Source: Candidatus Cloacimonadota bacterium (GTDB taxonomy: Bacteria > Cloacimonadota > Cloacimonadia > Cloacimonadales > WRIO01). Taken from it: DNA of 64,000 nucleotides. The translations under genes and the position numbers were made by a program. Positions within the stretch are counted from its first letter, which is position 1, and each line of letters begins with the position of its first letter. This document shows positions 32,275 to 41,848 of this stretch, piece after piece. Location of the stretch: contig WRLO01000001.1 in the NCBI GenBank assembly GCA_009777575.1, positions 102,304-166,303 of the forward strand, read 5' to 3'. Under the pieces are notes generated by a model. It saw only the letters and a list, made by a program, of their open reading frames with translations. It did not search any database and was not told where the DNA came from.

Positions 32275-34041
32275 ATGAATAAATATATAATAACAAGTGC
32301 CTTACCTTATGCAAATGGCAAACTTCATGTCGGTCATCTTGCTGGAGCTTATTTACCAGCTGATATTTACACAAGATTTTTGAAACTCTGCGGAGAAGAT
32401 GTAATTTATATCTGCGGAACAGACGAGCATGGAGCACCTATTTCAATTAAGGCAGAAGCTGAAGGAAAAAGCCCTCAAGAAATAGTAGATTTTTATCACA
32501 AAAGCATAAAAGAGAGTTTTGATGCAGTTTTTATCGAATTTGACAATTTTTCAGGGACTTCGAGACCTCAACACCATCAGCTTTCTCAAGAGTTCTTTTT
32601 AAACCTATTGAAAAATAATAAGATAAATACTCATCTAACAAAACAAGCCTATTGTGAGCATGATAAAAGATTTTTACCAGATAGATATGTCGAAGGGGAA
32701 TGTCACCATTGCCATAGTCAAGGTGCAAGAGGTGACCAATGTGATGCCTGTGGAAAGCTCATTGATGCAAATCTATTGATAAACCCTATCTGTAAAATAT
32801 GCGGAAATACTCCGATCATAAAAGATACTACTCATTGGTTTCTCGATCTACCAGCCTTTTCTGACCAGCTCAAAATATGGCTCGAAACTAAAGAAAATTG
32901 GAAAGACAATGTTAAAAATTTTATACTTGGCTGGATAGAAGAGGGACTCATCGAAAGATCAATCACGAGGGACATAGACTGGGGAGTGCCAGTTCCACTA
33001 AAAGAAGCAGAGAGCAAGGTTTTGTATGTGTGGTTTGACGCTCCGATAGGGTATATATCATCGACTATTGAGTGGGCAGAGAAAATGAATAAAATAGAAT
33101 CCCCCTCTCTTGAATTGGGTAAATCTGAAAAAAAATGGCAGGATTATTGGTTGGATAAAGATACAAGACTAGTCCATTTTATTGGGAAAGATAATATCCC
33201 CTTTCATGCAATTATATGGCCTGCCTTGCTAATGGGACAAGAAAAAGAATATACAATGCCTTGGGATATACCAGCAAACGAGTATTTGACTCTCGAAGGG
33301 GAGAAAATATCTACTAGCAGAGACTGGGCTATCTGGGTAGAAGATTTTGTTAAAGACTTTGATGGTGAACTTTTGAGGTTCGTTCTTGCTGCAAATGCTC
33401 CAGAAACTAAAGATGCAGATTTTTCATGGAAGGATTTTCAAAATCTTGTGAACAATTCTCTCGCCAATGTGCTTGGGAATCTTGCAAATAGGGTTTTTGC
33501 TTTTGCTAAAAAGAATTTTGATGGTGTTTTGAGATTTCCTGTTTACGATTCATCAAGCCAATCGGAGATTGGATTTACACAATGGAGTGAGTTTGTAGAT
33601 GAAATACATACAGCTTATGCTGAATTCAAAGTCAGAAAAGCTATAAAACTCACCATTGATCTCGCAAGAGAAGGTAATAAATATTTCGATGAACAAAAGC
33701 CTTGGGTAGTAGTTAAAGAAAACCCGAAACAAGCAGAAGAAATATTATTTCATTGTGCTGAACTTCTCAGAATCATCAGCATTGTTTTTTATCCTATCAT
33801 GCCTAAAAGTATGCTCAAAATGAGAGAGATGATGAATCTTTGCCTTCCTTTACAAGAGGGAATTAAGGGGGGATTAAGAGTAATAGCGGGAAGTAGTACG
33901 AACCATCCATTGTTATGGTCAGAAATTCAAAACACACCTGAACAGTATATAATTGGTGATTTCGAACCACTCTACAAAAAGATAGATGACAAAGAGATAG
34001 AAACACAGATAAAACACCTTTATGAAAAATCTAAAGTATAA
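32275..34041 (+). CDS. metG: Methionyl-tRNA synthetase
   Basis: 588 residues. Class I signature ALPYANGKLHVGHLAGAY with HVGH, zinc-knuckle cysteines in CHHCHSQGARGDQCDACGK and CKICGN, the substrate site FDAPIGYISSTIEWA, and a KMSKS variant reading KISTS. The anticodon-binding helices end the protein; the C-terminal tRNA-binding dimer domain of longer MetG forms is absent. It starts 3 nt after the response-regulator gene behind AAAGGA. Confidence 0.96.
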   Translation: MNKYIITSALPYANGKLHVGHLAGAYLPADIYTRFLKLCGEDVIYICGTDEHGAPISIKAEAEGKSPQEIVDFYHKSIKESFDAVFIEFDNFSGTSRPQHHQLSQEFFLNLLKNNKINTHLTKQAYCEHDKRFLPDRYVEGECHHCHSQGARGDQCDACGKLIDANLLINPICKICGNTPIIKDTTHWFLDLPAFSDQLKIWLETKENWKDNVKNFILGWIEEGLIERSITRDIDWGVPVPLKEAESKVLYVWFDAPIGYISSTIEWAEKMNKIESPSLELGKSEKKWQDYWLDKDTRLVHFIGKDNIPFHAIIWPALLMGQEKEYTMPWDIPANEYLTLEGEKISTSRDWAIWVEDFVKDFDGELLRFVLAANAPETKDADFSWKDFQNLVNNSLANVLGNLANRVFAFAKKNFDGVLRFPVYDSSSQSEIGFTQWSEFVDEIHTAYAEFKVRKAIKLTIDLAREGNKYFDEQKPWVVVKENPKQAEEILFHCAELLRIISIVFYPIMPKSMLKMREMMNLCLPLQEGIKGGLRVIAGSSTNHPLLWSEIQNTPEQYIIGDFEPLYKKIDDKEIETQIKHLYEKSKV

Positions 34042-34151
34042 GAATAGAAGTAACTACAGATAAATCGAAGAGATTATTAGATTTGAATTTGGATGTGAGC
34101 AAAGCTTTTCATAAAACGATAAATATAAATAATATTAAGATAAGAAACTTT

Positions 34152-34448
34152 ATGAATTGTCCTAAAATTGACCGAATAGAAGAAATAATTGCACAGATTT
34201 ATAGAGCTATCAAAGCTAAATACAACCAAGCATTTAGTATCTCTCTAGCAGCTTCTTGTGCTATAGCTGTTATTTATCTTATGAGAACTGGTTATCTTGT
34301 TGTCATAAATGTTTCAGGATCAGAGAGAGACCTAAAAGTGAACTTTGTTGTATTTTCTTTTCTTCTCGGGTTCTTTATTGGTAGTGTTGTTATTCCAGCT
34401 TTTCTTGCGTTATGCGGTTTTCTCTTCAAGCAATCGAAGAAATTGTGA
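34152..34448 (+). CDS. Small membrane protein, LapA-like
   Basis: 98 residues from ATG 34152; an in-frame TTG at 34083 has no clear ribosome-binding site either, so the start is uncertain. Two membrane helices (AFSISLAASCAIAVIYLM and FVVFSFLLGFFIGSVVIPAF) flank a short loop with VINVSGSERDLKVN, then a basic tail. This resembles LapA-domain proteins of the envelope, but the similarity is general. The SpoIID-like gene follows. Confidence 0.6.
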   Translation: MNCPKIDRIEEIIAQIYRAIKAKYNQAFSISLAASCAIAVIYLMRTGYLVVINVSGSERDLKVNFVVFSFLLGFFIGSVVIPAFLALCGFLFKQSKKL

Positions 34449-34534
34449 TGTTTGCAATAAAGGAGGTAGGATTGATTTTTGGAATAATAAAATATCCAGT
34501 TATAATAGCAATTTTTGAAAGAATAGGAAAAAGT

Positions 34535-35716
34535 ATGAAAAAAAAACTTATATTTATCTCTTTTTTAATTTTTATTATTTCAATATACTCAAATAGCGGT
34601 ATAATAATAGAAGTTCATATTGCTGACAATGTTCAGCAGACAATAACAACAGAAAGCTCGTTGTTTTACATCCAATCAGGAGATTTGATTGAGTCGATAG
34701 AAACAAATACTATATTAGTAAAATCATCTAATAGAGTCATATCTATAAATGATAAAGAGTATGGAGAAATAGTTTATGTTTATGCGGAAAACAATTTGAG
34801 TTTGAATAACAATTCATATTTGGGTGAATTTAAGCTATTATTAACTCAAAACAATCAAGTGAGGGTCATAAATCGCCTAAATCTTGAAGACTATGTCGCA
34901 GGAGTTATCGTAGCAGAAATAGGTGGAAACGCACCAGTTGAAGCCTTAAAAGCCCAAGCAGTAGCCACAAGAACTATCTCTGTCAGGCATATAAGGAACG
35001 GCAGACATAGAGCAGATGGATACGATTTGTGTAGTAATACACATTGTCAGGTTTATCGTGGTCTGACAGGGCAAACTCCTCTTTCACTTCAAACTGTTCA
35101 TGATACAGCAAGTATGATACTTTTATCTGAAATTCAAACACCTTCAATTTGGTCTGGAGATATTGAAACAGTAGTAGAACTAATGTCAGAAAATACAGAG
35201 GCTATAGAAGCGGTTTATTCCTCTCATTGCGGTGGTATTAGTGAAAATTCTGGTGATTTATGGGTAACACAGCATAGTTATTTGAGTTCAAAAATTGATA
35301 ACTATTGTATACACATAGATTTAATGCCGAGTTGGAGTCGAAGACATATAAATTGGGAACGAGATTTTACTATTCAAGAGCTTGAAAACATGTTTTCAAT
35401 CAGAAATATATCAGAGATTTCAATCAATGTAATAAATTCCTCCATGAGAATAGAAGAAGTTTTAATAAAATCCTCTTCAAATGATGTCCTGATAACAGGA
35501 CAATATGAGCTAAGAAATAGATTTGACCTACCATCGAGTCTCTTTTTTATTCAAAGAGAGGGGGAAAAAGTAAAATTTATTGGCAATGGACATGGACACG
35601 GGGTGGGTATGTGCCAAATAGGCTCTATTGTAAGAGCTTTACAAGGACATGACTTTAAAGATATACTAAGTTTTTATTATGAAGGCGTTAATATTGGAGT
35701 TTTGAAGACAGATTGA
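34535..35716 (+). CDS. SpoIID/LytB-domain protein, exported
   Basis: 393 residues from ATG 34535 (AGGAAA upstream), which begins a signal peptide (MKKKLIFISFLIFIISIYSN). The SpoIID core is clear: RVINRLNLEDYVAGVIVAEI with the catalytic Glu, APVEALKAQAVATRTISV, VYSSHCGGISENSGDLW, and the end motif GNGHGHGVGMCQIGS. SpoIID enzymes cleave denuded glycan strands of peptidoglycan; in non-sporulating bacteria they act in cell-wall turnover. Alone in its unit between LapA-like and miaB genes. Confidence 0.92.
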   Translation: MKKKLIFISFLIFIISIYSNSGIIIEVHIADNVQQTITTESSLFYIQSGDLIESIETNTILVKSSNRVISINDKEYGEIVYVYAENNLSLNNNSYLGEFKLLLTQNNQVRVINRLNLEDYVAGVIVAEIGGNAPVEALKAQAVATRTISVRHIRNGRHRADGYDLCSNTHCQVYRGLTGQTPLSLQTVHDTASMILLSEIQTPSIWSGDIETVVELMSENTEAIEAVYSSHCGGISENSGDLWVTQHSYLSSKIDNYCIHIDLMPSWSRRHINWERDFTIQELENMFSIRNISEISINVINSSMRIEEVLIKSSSNDVLITGQYELRNRFDLPSSLFFIQREGEKVKFIGNGHGHGVGMCQIGSIVRALQGHDFKDILSFYYEGVNIGVLKTD

Positions 35717-35823
35717 GCATCTGAAATAAAACAAAGATAGGTTTATTTAAAAGTTATGGCAGAAAAAAAGAATAACAGTCTCTTAAAAACGAGATGATAT
35801 CAGATATTAAAAGAAAAAAATAT

Positions 35824-37122
35824 ATGAAATTTATAATAGAAACATACGGTTGTCAAATGAATGTAGCAGACAGCGAATTGATTGTATCGATATTGAATAA
35901 TGCTGGTTTGACACATACAGAAAATATAGATGATGCCCAAATAATCATCTTTAATACATGTTCAGTCCGAGAAAATGCAGAAAAAAGGGTTATAGGCAGG
36001 ATTACGAGCGAAGTCTCTCGAAAAAGCCACCAAAATAATTTACTTGTAGGCATAGTCGGATGTATGGCTCAAAGGCTCGGAGAAGAGTTAAAAAAGATAA
36101 ATAAAAAAATTGATTTTGTGGTAGGAGTAGACCAATACTCTTTATTACCTGAAATAATAGAAGATTGCCTAAACAATAACGATTTTATATCAAAAACTAC
36201 CCTAAATCAAGCAGAAATCTATAATGACCTTTATCCTACTCGGTCAAACCCTTTAAATGCATTTATCACTATTATGAGAGGTTGTAACAATTTTTGCACT
36301 TATTGTATTGTCCCTTTTACAAGAGGGAGAGAGAGAAGTCGCCCTATAAAAGAGATACTTTCTGAGATAGAGCTTGCAGGACAAAACAAATCATTTGAGG
36401 TCACACTTTTAGGGCAAAATGTTAATTCTTATTCCTTTGAAAACAATGATTTTCCTGATTTATTACAAAAAGCAAATGAGATAGATAGTATCCGCAGAAT
36501 CAGATTTGTCACCTCCCATCCCAAAGATCTTTCAGATAAACTTATTGAGACAATGGCTACTTACGAAAAGGTTTGTGAGCATATACATCTACCGCTACAA
36601 TCTGGAAATAACGAAATTTTAAATAAAATGAATAGAAAATACACTGCTGAACATTACCTAAATTTGATAAATAAATTAAGAAAAGCTATGCCAGATATAG
36701 CAATAACTACCGATGTAATCGCAGGTTTTCCTAGCGAAACAGAAGAGCAATATCTCGATACTTTAAACATCATGAAAGAGATACAATTTGATTTTGCTTA
36801 TATGTTTAAATATTCAGAGAGAACAGGGACAAAGGCAGCAGATTTTGAAGACTCTATCCCTGAAACTACTCGTTTGTATAGACTACAAAACCTCATCGAC
36901 CAACAGACAGAAATCACTACTGCAAAATACAAGAAAAAGATAGGTAGTATCCAAGAAGTCTATGTAGAATGTAAAAGTAAAAGGAACTCAAATGAAATGT
37001 CTGGTAAAACAAGAGATTTTAAAATAACGGTTTTTGATGGTAATGAAAGTCTAATTAATCAGTTTGTAAAAGTGAAGATTGTGGATGCAGTAGGGTGGAC
37101 TTTGAAAGGAATTAAGAATTGA
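35824..37122 (+). CDS. miaB: tRNA-2-methylthio-N6-dimethylallyladenosine synthase
   Basis: 432 residues from ATG 35824, giving the usual start MKFIIETYGCQMNVADSE. UPF0004 domain with three cluster cysteines (YGCQMN, NTCSVRENAEKR, IVGCMAQR), radical-SAM motif CNNFCTYCIVPFTRGRERSR, and a C-terminal TRAM domain. It adds a methylthio group to i6A37 of tRNAs reading U-starting codons. ATG at 35794 is an alternative start. folA follows after 10 nt. Confidence 0.95.
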   Translation: MKFIIETYGCQMNVADSELIVSILNNAGLTHTENIDDAQIIIFNTCSVRENAEKRVIGRITSEVSRKSHQNNLLVGIVGCMAQRLGEELKKINKKIDFVVGVDQYSLLPEIIEDCLNNNDFISKTTLNQAEIYNDLYPTRSNPLNAFITIMRGCNNFCTYCIVPFTRGRERSRPIKEILSEIELAGQNKSFEVTLLGQNVNSYSFENNDFPDLLQKANEIDSIRRIRFVTSHPKDLSDKLIETMATYEKVCEHIHLPLQSGNNEILNKMNRKYTAEHYLNLINKLRKAMPDIAITTDVIAGFPSETEEQYLDTLNIMKEIQFDFAYMFKYSERTGTKAADFEDSIPETTRLYRLQNLIDQQTEITTAKYKKKIGSIQEVYVECKSKRNSNEMSGKTRDFKITVFDGNESLINQFVKVKIVDAVGWTLKGIKN

Positions 37123-37132
37123 GGATAATAAT

Positions 37133-37675
37133 ATGAATATCATAGTTGCAGTTGATGAAAATTGGGCAATTGGATACAAAAATGACCTATTGATAAGAAT
37201 TAGTGAGGACATGAAATATTTTAAAAATAAGACAATGGGAAATATAGTCGTGATGGGTAGAAAGACTTTTGAGTCCTTACCAGGTCAAAGACCATTGAAA
37301 AACAGAACTAATATAGTTTTATCAAAAGATAAAAAATATACAGTTACGACAGCATCCCTTCTGCCTCCAGAAAAAGATGTTGAGATTCCAGTTTTCAAAA
37401 CAATCATCTGTCATGATGTAAATGAAGTCCTGAGCATAGTAAAATCAAGTGATAAAGAGGTTTTTATTATTGGTGGTGAAATGATTTATAAACTCTTTAT
37501 ACCTTATTGTAAAAAAGCTTATGTCACTAAGATTTATCACAAATTTAAAGCTGATAAACACATCCCACCTTTCAGTAATAATCCTTCATGGGGCTTGATA
37601 GAAGAAAGTGAAATTTTTGAGACGAAAGAAAATATAAAATATCAATTTCTTGTTTATGAAAAACAAGATGAATAA
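37133..37675 (+). CDS. folA: Dihydrofolate reductase
   Basis: 180 residues with the DHFR pattern: IIVAVDENWAIGYKNDLL, the acidic residue in RISEDMKYFK, NIVVMGRKTFESLPGQRPLKNR, VFIIGGEMIYKLFIPYC and AYVTKIYHKFKADKHIP. It reduces dihydrofolate with NADPH. Shine-Dalgarno GAGGATAAT. It directly follows miaB. No thyA is in the window. Confidence 0.95.
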   Translation: MNIIVAVDENWAIGYKNDLLIRISEDMKYFKNKTMGNIVVMGRKTFESLPGQRPLKNRTNIVLSKDKKYTVTTASLLPPEKDVEIPVFKTIICHDVNEVLSIVKSSDKEVFIIGGEMIYKLFIPYCKKAYVTKIYHKFKADKHIPPFSNNPSWGLIEESEIFETKENIKYQFLVYEKQDE

Positions 37676-37692
37676 TACTGTTACTCGTAAAG

Positions 37693-37766
37693 AATGTGAC
37701 TTCAGATTTCCATCTGAAGATTGAAATATACTCGAACTGGAAAGATCGAATTACATTTTAAATATA
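37693..37766 (+). repeat. Diverged copy of the CGTCAGAT palindromic repeat
   Basis: TTCAGATTTCCATCTGAA at 37701-37718, followed by GATTGAAATATACTCGAAC and a tail with GAATTACATTTTAAA, which is the 72-bp unit of the array at 57701 with substitutions. It lies in the 344-nt gap after folA; the rest of that gap holds the next promoter. Confidence 0.75.
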
Positions 37767-37823
37767 GAATAGTATTAGATAGGGGATGTAAATAATGTAG
37801 TGCTTTTCAAAATGATAAAATAG

Positions 37824-37854
37824 TTGACAAAAAAAGTTATTTTTTAAAAATGTC
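37824..37854 (+). promoter_or_regulatory. Predicted promoter of the surface-protein gene at 38020
   Basis: TTGACA (37824-37829), 18 nt, AAATGTC (37848-37854). Confidence 0.55.
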
Positions 37855-38019
37855 ATAAAAGTAAAATAAAGTCTGATTATGAGTATTTTATTTAATTCGC
37901 AATCTTTTATAGAAAAAGGAGATAGGCTATTTTTTTTAATAAAAATATTAAAATGTATTTAATTAAATAAATAAGAAACTGGATAGATAAATCCGTCTTT
38001 TTAGGAATAGGAGCAGATA

Positions 38020-39999
38020 ATGAGATTATTTATTGTTATTTTGATGATTTTTATTTGTATAGGGAGTATTTTGGGGGTAACCCAATGGTTAAATGATGGC
38101 ATCAGTGAATATATTTGGTTTACTAGTAGTAGCTCGCAAGATGTCAGACAGACAATAAGAAGTGGGATAGATTTATATCATCATTCTTATACTGATGATT
38201 TATTGTTTTATGGAACAGACAGATGGGCTGTAAATTTTATTATTAATGATATGATTAGTTTTCCTCCAGCCGATTCTGTTGATGTTGTATTCTTTGCAAA
38301 TGCCATCAGTATTTTTATGCCTCAATCTATTTCTGCTGTGAGCATAGCTTTACATGAAAATGTTATTCCTCAGCATGATATAATAGTAACACAGCCCGGA
38401 ACAATATTATTTAATACTACCATAAATCTCATAGCTGGCTGGAATACTATACCTTTTGAGACAGAAATATCTATAACAAATTCATGGATAGTTCTTGGAT
38501 TTCCAGATAATATCACTGATATAGGTGTTTCAGCATCTTTAGGTGGTGGGAATCACAGTTATTTTTTTGACCGATTTGGACCTACGAGTGGTATTTTTAG
38601 AAACATGAGAAACAATGGTTTTGAAGCGGATTTATTATTTCATTTAGTGGGAAGTTTTGATAGACCAATTTTGATGATTGACATTTTAGATTTTTCTGTT
38701 CCAACTTTTATAAGTTATAATGAGCCATTTTTACCTTCTTTTAATATAAGAAATAATTCATCAATAAGTGTAAAAGATGTCTATGTTTCGCTTTCTATCA
38801 GTAATTCGACGAATAATTTTATTAGAACAGAAACTGTAAATATATCTTCAGAAATGCCAGCTGGTCAGATTTATTCTTCAGATATGATTGATTTTCGAGG
38901 AATAGACCTTCCGCAAGAATTTGCTCAATATGATATATCTATACAAACAGGATGCAATAATGAAGGTCACCCCTTTCTTAGAAGCTCAGCTTCTGCGATA
39001 ACAAATGTCTTTGAGCATAAAAAAGAACGAAGTTTATTGGAAGTCTTTACACTATCATCAGACGCTTTCAATGAGAGTCTTCTTGATTTTATTGATACTC
39101 ACACAGAGTCAGAAAATCTTGATATTTTGTTTTATTTCGCAAACTCTGTTGACCCCTTGCATACATTAGGAGCATATCAGAGACATATGCAATATCTCCA
39201 TCAGGGGTTTCAGCATACTTATTTCAATGGCTATCTCAAGTATTCAAATTTCTCAGATTTGGATTTTTTTACGAAATTTAATGACAATTACATTCAAAGT
39301 CTGTCAGATAGAACATTTATAACCACTCATGGCTTTGACGCTTTTCTTGAAGATGAAATAAATCTCGTAATGGAATATACCATAATGAACGAAAACACAG
39401 ACCTTTTGGTTATTCGAGACAACGATATAATCTTCAATGCAGCCTTTGTTCAACCTTTGACCATATCCGGAAGAAAGGTTAAGGTTGTTACTCAATATAT
39501 AACTAACGGTATACCCGGATTTACTTTAAATTTACCCAAATCAGATAGTGGTTTAAAACTCATATTATCTTTTCCTGTATACAACATAAATCTATTGTCA
39601 GACAATAGTTATAATGACTTAGAGGTATTTGTTTGGTTCAATAGGAGAGCCACCAAAGAAATATATTATCATGATATATTTTCACTTGAAGATATAGATT
39701 TTCCTGAAAATATAAACCCTAATATCTCGATTATTCCAGAGGTCTTTCTTTATCCCAATCCAATTAAGCATACTGATGTTCTTAATATCGATTTTTTAAA
39801 TTCAAAAGAGCAACAAAATGTGAGAATCTCTATATATAACATAAGAGGGCAAAGAATAGTATCAAGGGATTTGTATGAAAATTCTTTATCAATTGACTCA
39901 TTGAATATCAATACAAGCGGTATATATTTTATGAGAGTTAATTGGACAGAAAGTGGTGTAGAAAGGAGTCATACAAGGAGATTTATGATTTTGAAATAG
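38020..39999 (+). CDS. Exported surface protein with C-terminal sorting domain
   Basis: 659 residues. Signal peptide at 1-20 (IVILMIFICIGSILGV), then beta-rich extracellular sequence of no recognised family, with a CARDB-like stretch near 220-310 (PSFNIRNNSSISVKDVYVSL). The C-terminal domain (VFLYPNPIKHTDVLNIDF, IYNIRGQRIVS, GIYFMRVN, RRFMILK) is the FlgD-like/type A sorting domain used for type IX secretion in Bacteroidota relatives. So it probably goes to the cell surface. ATG follows GGAGCAG. Single-gene unit. Function unknown. Confidence 0.85.
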   Translation: MRLFIVILMIFICIGSILGVTQWLNDGISEYIWFTSSSSQDVRQTIRSGIDLYHHSYTDDLLFYGTDRWAVNFIINDMISFPPADSVDVVFFANAISIFMPQSISAVSIALHENVIPQHDIIVTQPGTILFNTTINLIAGWNTIPFETEISITNSWIVLGFPDNITDIGVSASLGGGNHSYFFDRFGPTSGIFRNMRNNGFEADLLFHLVGSFDRPILMIDILDFSVPTFISYNEPFLPSFNIRNNSSISVKDVYVSLSISNSTNNFIRTETVNISSEMPAGQIYSSDMIDFRGIDLPQEFAQYDISIQTGCNNEGHPFLRSSASAITNVFEHKKERSLLEVFTLSSDAFNESLLDFIDTHTESENLDILFYFANSVDPLHTLGAYQRHMQYLHQGFQHTYFNGYLKYSNFSDLDFFTKFNDNYIQSLSDRTFITTHGFDAFLEDEINLVMEYTIMNENTDLLVIRDNDIIFNAAFVQPLTISGRKVKVVTQYITNGIPGFTLNLPKSDSGLKLILSFPVYNINLLSDNSYNDLEVFVWFNRRATKEIYYHDIFSLEDIDFPENINPNISIIPEVFLYPNPIKHTDVLNIDFLNSKEQQNVRISIYNIRGQRIVSRDLYENSLSIDSLNINTSGIYFMRVNWTESGVERSHTRRFMILK

Positions 40000-40083
40000 A
40001 TAGTTGTTTGATAAAGCAGATTAAATATTTCAAAAGAAATTTATTTTTTCTGATTATCATAAACGAAAAAAACTGGAGGAAAT

Positions 40084-41028
40084 ATGGATAAAATAGAAGT
40101 TAAAGATGTTTATCAATATCTAAATCAAGAAATAGATATATTTCTTTTGCTGACAAAGAAAGAATTGAGAGAAGGAAAAAAAGATTATTATATCAGGCTT
40201 GATTTCGTAGACAAATCAGGACATATATCAGGAAATGTTTGGAATAACGCACTTTCAAGTATGGACGGATATGCTGAAAAAGATGTAGTCAAGGTCCGAG
40301 CTTTAGTGACAAATTATAAAGAGCAAATCCAGCTCAATGTAAAAAAAATAAGAAAAGCAAATGAAAACGAGTATGAATTAGAGGACTATATACAAAAAAC
40401 AAAAAAGGATGTCAATCAGCTATCAAAAGACTTTTTTAGCATGATTGATAGTATTTCTGAGGAAAATATAAAGAAATTATTATCAATTATTTTCGATGAT
40501 AAAGAAATGTGGATGAAATTTAGCTATTGTCCAGCAGCAAAGTCTTGGCATCACAATTATGTAGGCGGTCTTATAGAACATACAGTGAGTGTGATGAAAA
40601 TCTGTGATTTTGTGAGTAAAATGTATCCAGTTAATCGGGATATACTCATTGCAGGCGCTATCTTGCATGACATCGGAAAGGTTTTTGAATATACTACTCT
40701 ACCGTCGATTGAATTTAGTGATGAAGGCAGACTAATAGGGCATATAGTTCTAGGAGATCAGTTTGTAGCCAATAAAGCAAATGAAATAAATCTTTTTCCA
40801 GCAAATTTGCTGATGAAATTGAGACATTTGATTATTTCTCATCATGGCGAACTTGAAAAAGGTGCTGTAAAAGTGCCACAAACCCTTGAAGCAGTTATAT
40901 TGCATTTTGCAGATAATCTGGATGCGCAAGCCATTGGCACTCATCAGTTGATGGAATCTGCGATAGATCCTAAAGCTCAATGGACAGAATATGATAAACT
41001 GAATAATAGATATATTTATTTAGGGTAA
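40084..41028 (+). CDS. YhaM-like 3'-5' exoribonuclease (OB fold plus HD domain)
   Basis: 314 residues, the same length as YhaM. N-terminal OB-fold (KDYYIRLDFVDKSGHISGNV, VVKVRALVTNYKEQIQLNV), then the HD domain: SWHHNYVGGLIEHTVSVM, AILHDIGKVFEY, LIISHHGELE, LHFADNLDAQ. The enzyme trims short RNA 3' ends and single-stranded DNA with metal. Shine-Dalgarno GGAGGAAAT. The next gene begins in its stop (TAATG). Confidence 0.9.
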   Translation: MDKIEVKDVYQYLNQEIDIFLLLTKKELREGKKDYYIRLDFVDKSGHISGNVWNNALSSMDGYAEKDVVKVRALVTNYKEQIQLNVKKIRKANENEYELEDYIQKTKKDVNQLSKDFFSMIDSISEENIKKLLSIIFDDKEMWMKFSYCPAAKSWHHNYVGGLIEHTVSVMKICDFVSKMYPVNRDILIAGAILHDIGKVFEYTTLPSIEFSDEGRLIGHIVLGDQFVANKANEINLFPANLLMKLRHLIISHHGELEKGAVKVPQTLEAVILHFADNLDAQAIGTHQLMESAIDPKAQWTEYDKLNNRYIYLG

Positions 41029-41813
41029 TGTTTCAAACTAGCGTCATCACCAGCGGAAGTAAAGGAAATTGTGTCTTTGTAAAGAACGGACACACTCAAA
41101 TAGTCATAGATGCCGGTATATCATTTAAATATTTCTCTAAATGTTTAACAGATTTAGGTCTTGATTGTTTAAAACTTGATGGAATATTTATCAGTCATGA
41201 ACATTCAGATCATGTTGGAGGAGCCGGAATTTTACATAGAAAAACAGCTGCTCCAATTTACATTTCACATCCTACTTTTATATACTCTGAAAAAAAAATA
41301 GGGAAAATAAATCAAGAGCCATTTTTCTTTGAAACCGGAAATTATATACAGGTTGGTAGCCTGATAATTCATCCATTTAATTCACCTCATGATGCTATTG
41401 ATAGTTGTAATTTTTTAATTCACCCTGTTGATGACGACAAAAGACAACTTTTAATAGCTACTGATATGGGTTTTGCCCATAATTTATTAAAAGTTAATCT
41501 AAAAAAGGCTACAACAATCGTCCTCGAATCAAATCATGATGTGAAAATGCTCAGAGATGGTCCTTATGAATGGTATTTAAAACAAAGAATATTAAGCAAA
41601 TCAGGACATTTATCAAACGAACAGGCTACAAATCTGGTGGAAGAGGTTTTAGGTGATCAGCATGAAAGAATTATCCTTGCTCACCTCAGTGAGATAAACA
41701 ATACCCCAGATTTAGCATATTCACAAATGAAAAATATGTTAGACACAATGCAAGCAAAGTTGGATTTACTTGTTTCGTCTCAATATGAGAATACTCCATT
41801 GTTCCAAGTATAG
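41028..41813 (+). CDS. Metallo-beta-lactamase-fold hydrolase, YycJ/WalJ-like
   Basis: 261 residues. The metal-binding motif HEHSDH lies in FISHEHSDHVGGAGIL, with more ligands in PFNSPHDAIDS and ATDMGFAHN. The N-terminus VITSGSKGNCVFVKNGH is typical of the YycJ group, thought to be a 5'-3' exonuclease linked with DNA repair or cell-wall control. It starts in the stop of the YhaM-like gene, so the two nucleases are coupled. Confidence 0.88.
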   Translation: MFQTSVITSGSKGNCVFVKNGHTQIVIDAGISFKYFSKCLTDLGLDCLKLDGIFISHEHSDHVGGAGILHRKTAAPIYISHPTFIYSEKKIGKINQEPFFFETGNYIQVGSLIIHPFNSPHDAIDSCNFLIHPVDDDKRQLLIATDMGFAHNLLKVNLKKATTIVLESNHDVKMLRDGPYEWYLKQRILSKSGHLSNEQATNLVEEVLGDQHERIILAHLSEINNTPDLAYSQMKNMLDTMQAKLDLLVSSQYENTPLFQV

Positions 41814-41848
41814 TATTAGTTAATCATCACTACAAACAAAGGGATTTT

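Noticed and set aside
34412..34534. Longer N-terminus of the SpoIID-like protein
   Set aside because: The signal peptide begins at ATG 34535 with AGGAAA before it; the upstream part overlaps the LapA-like gene.
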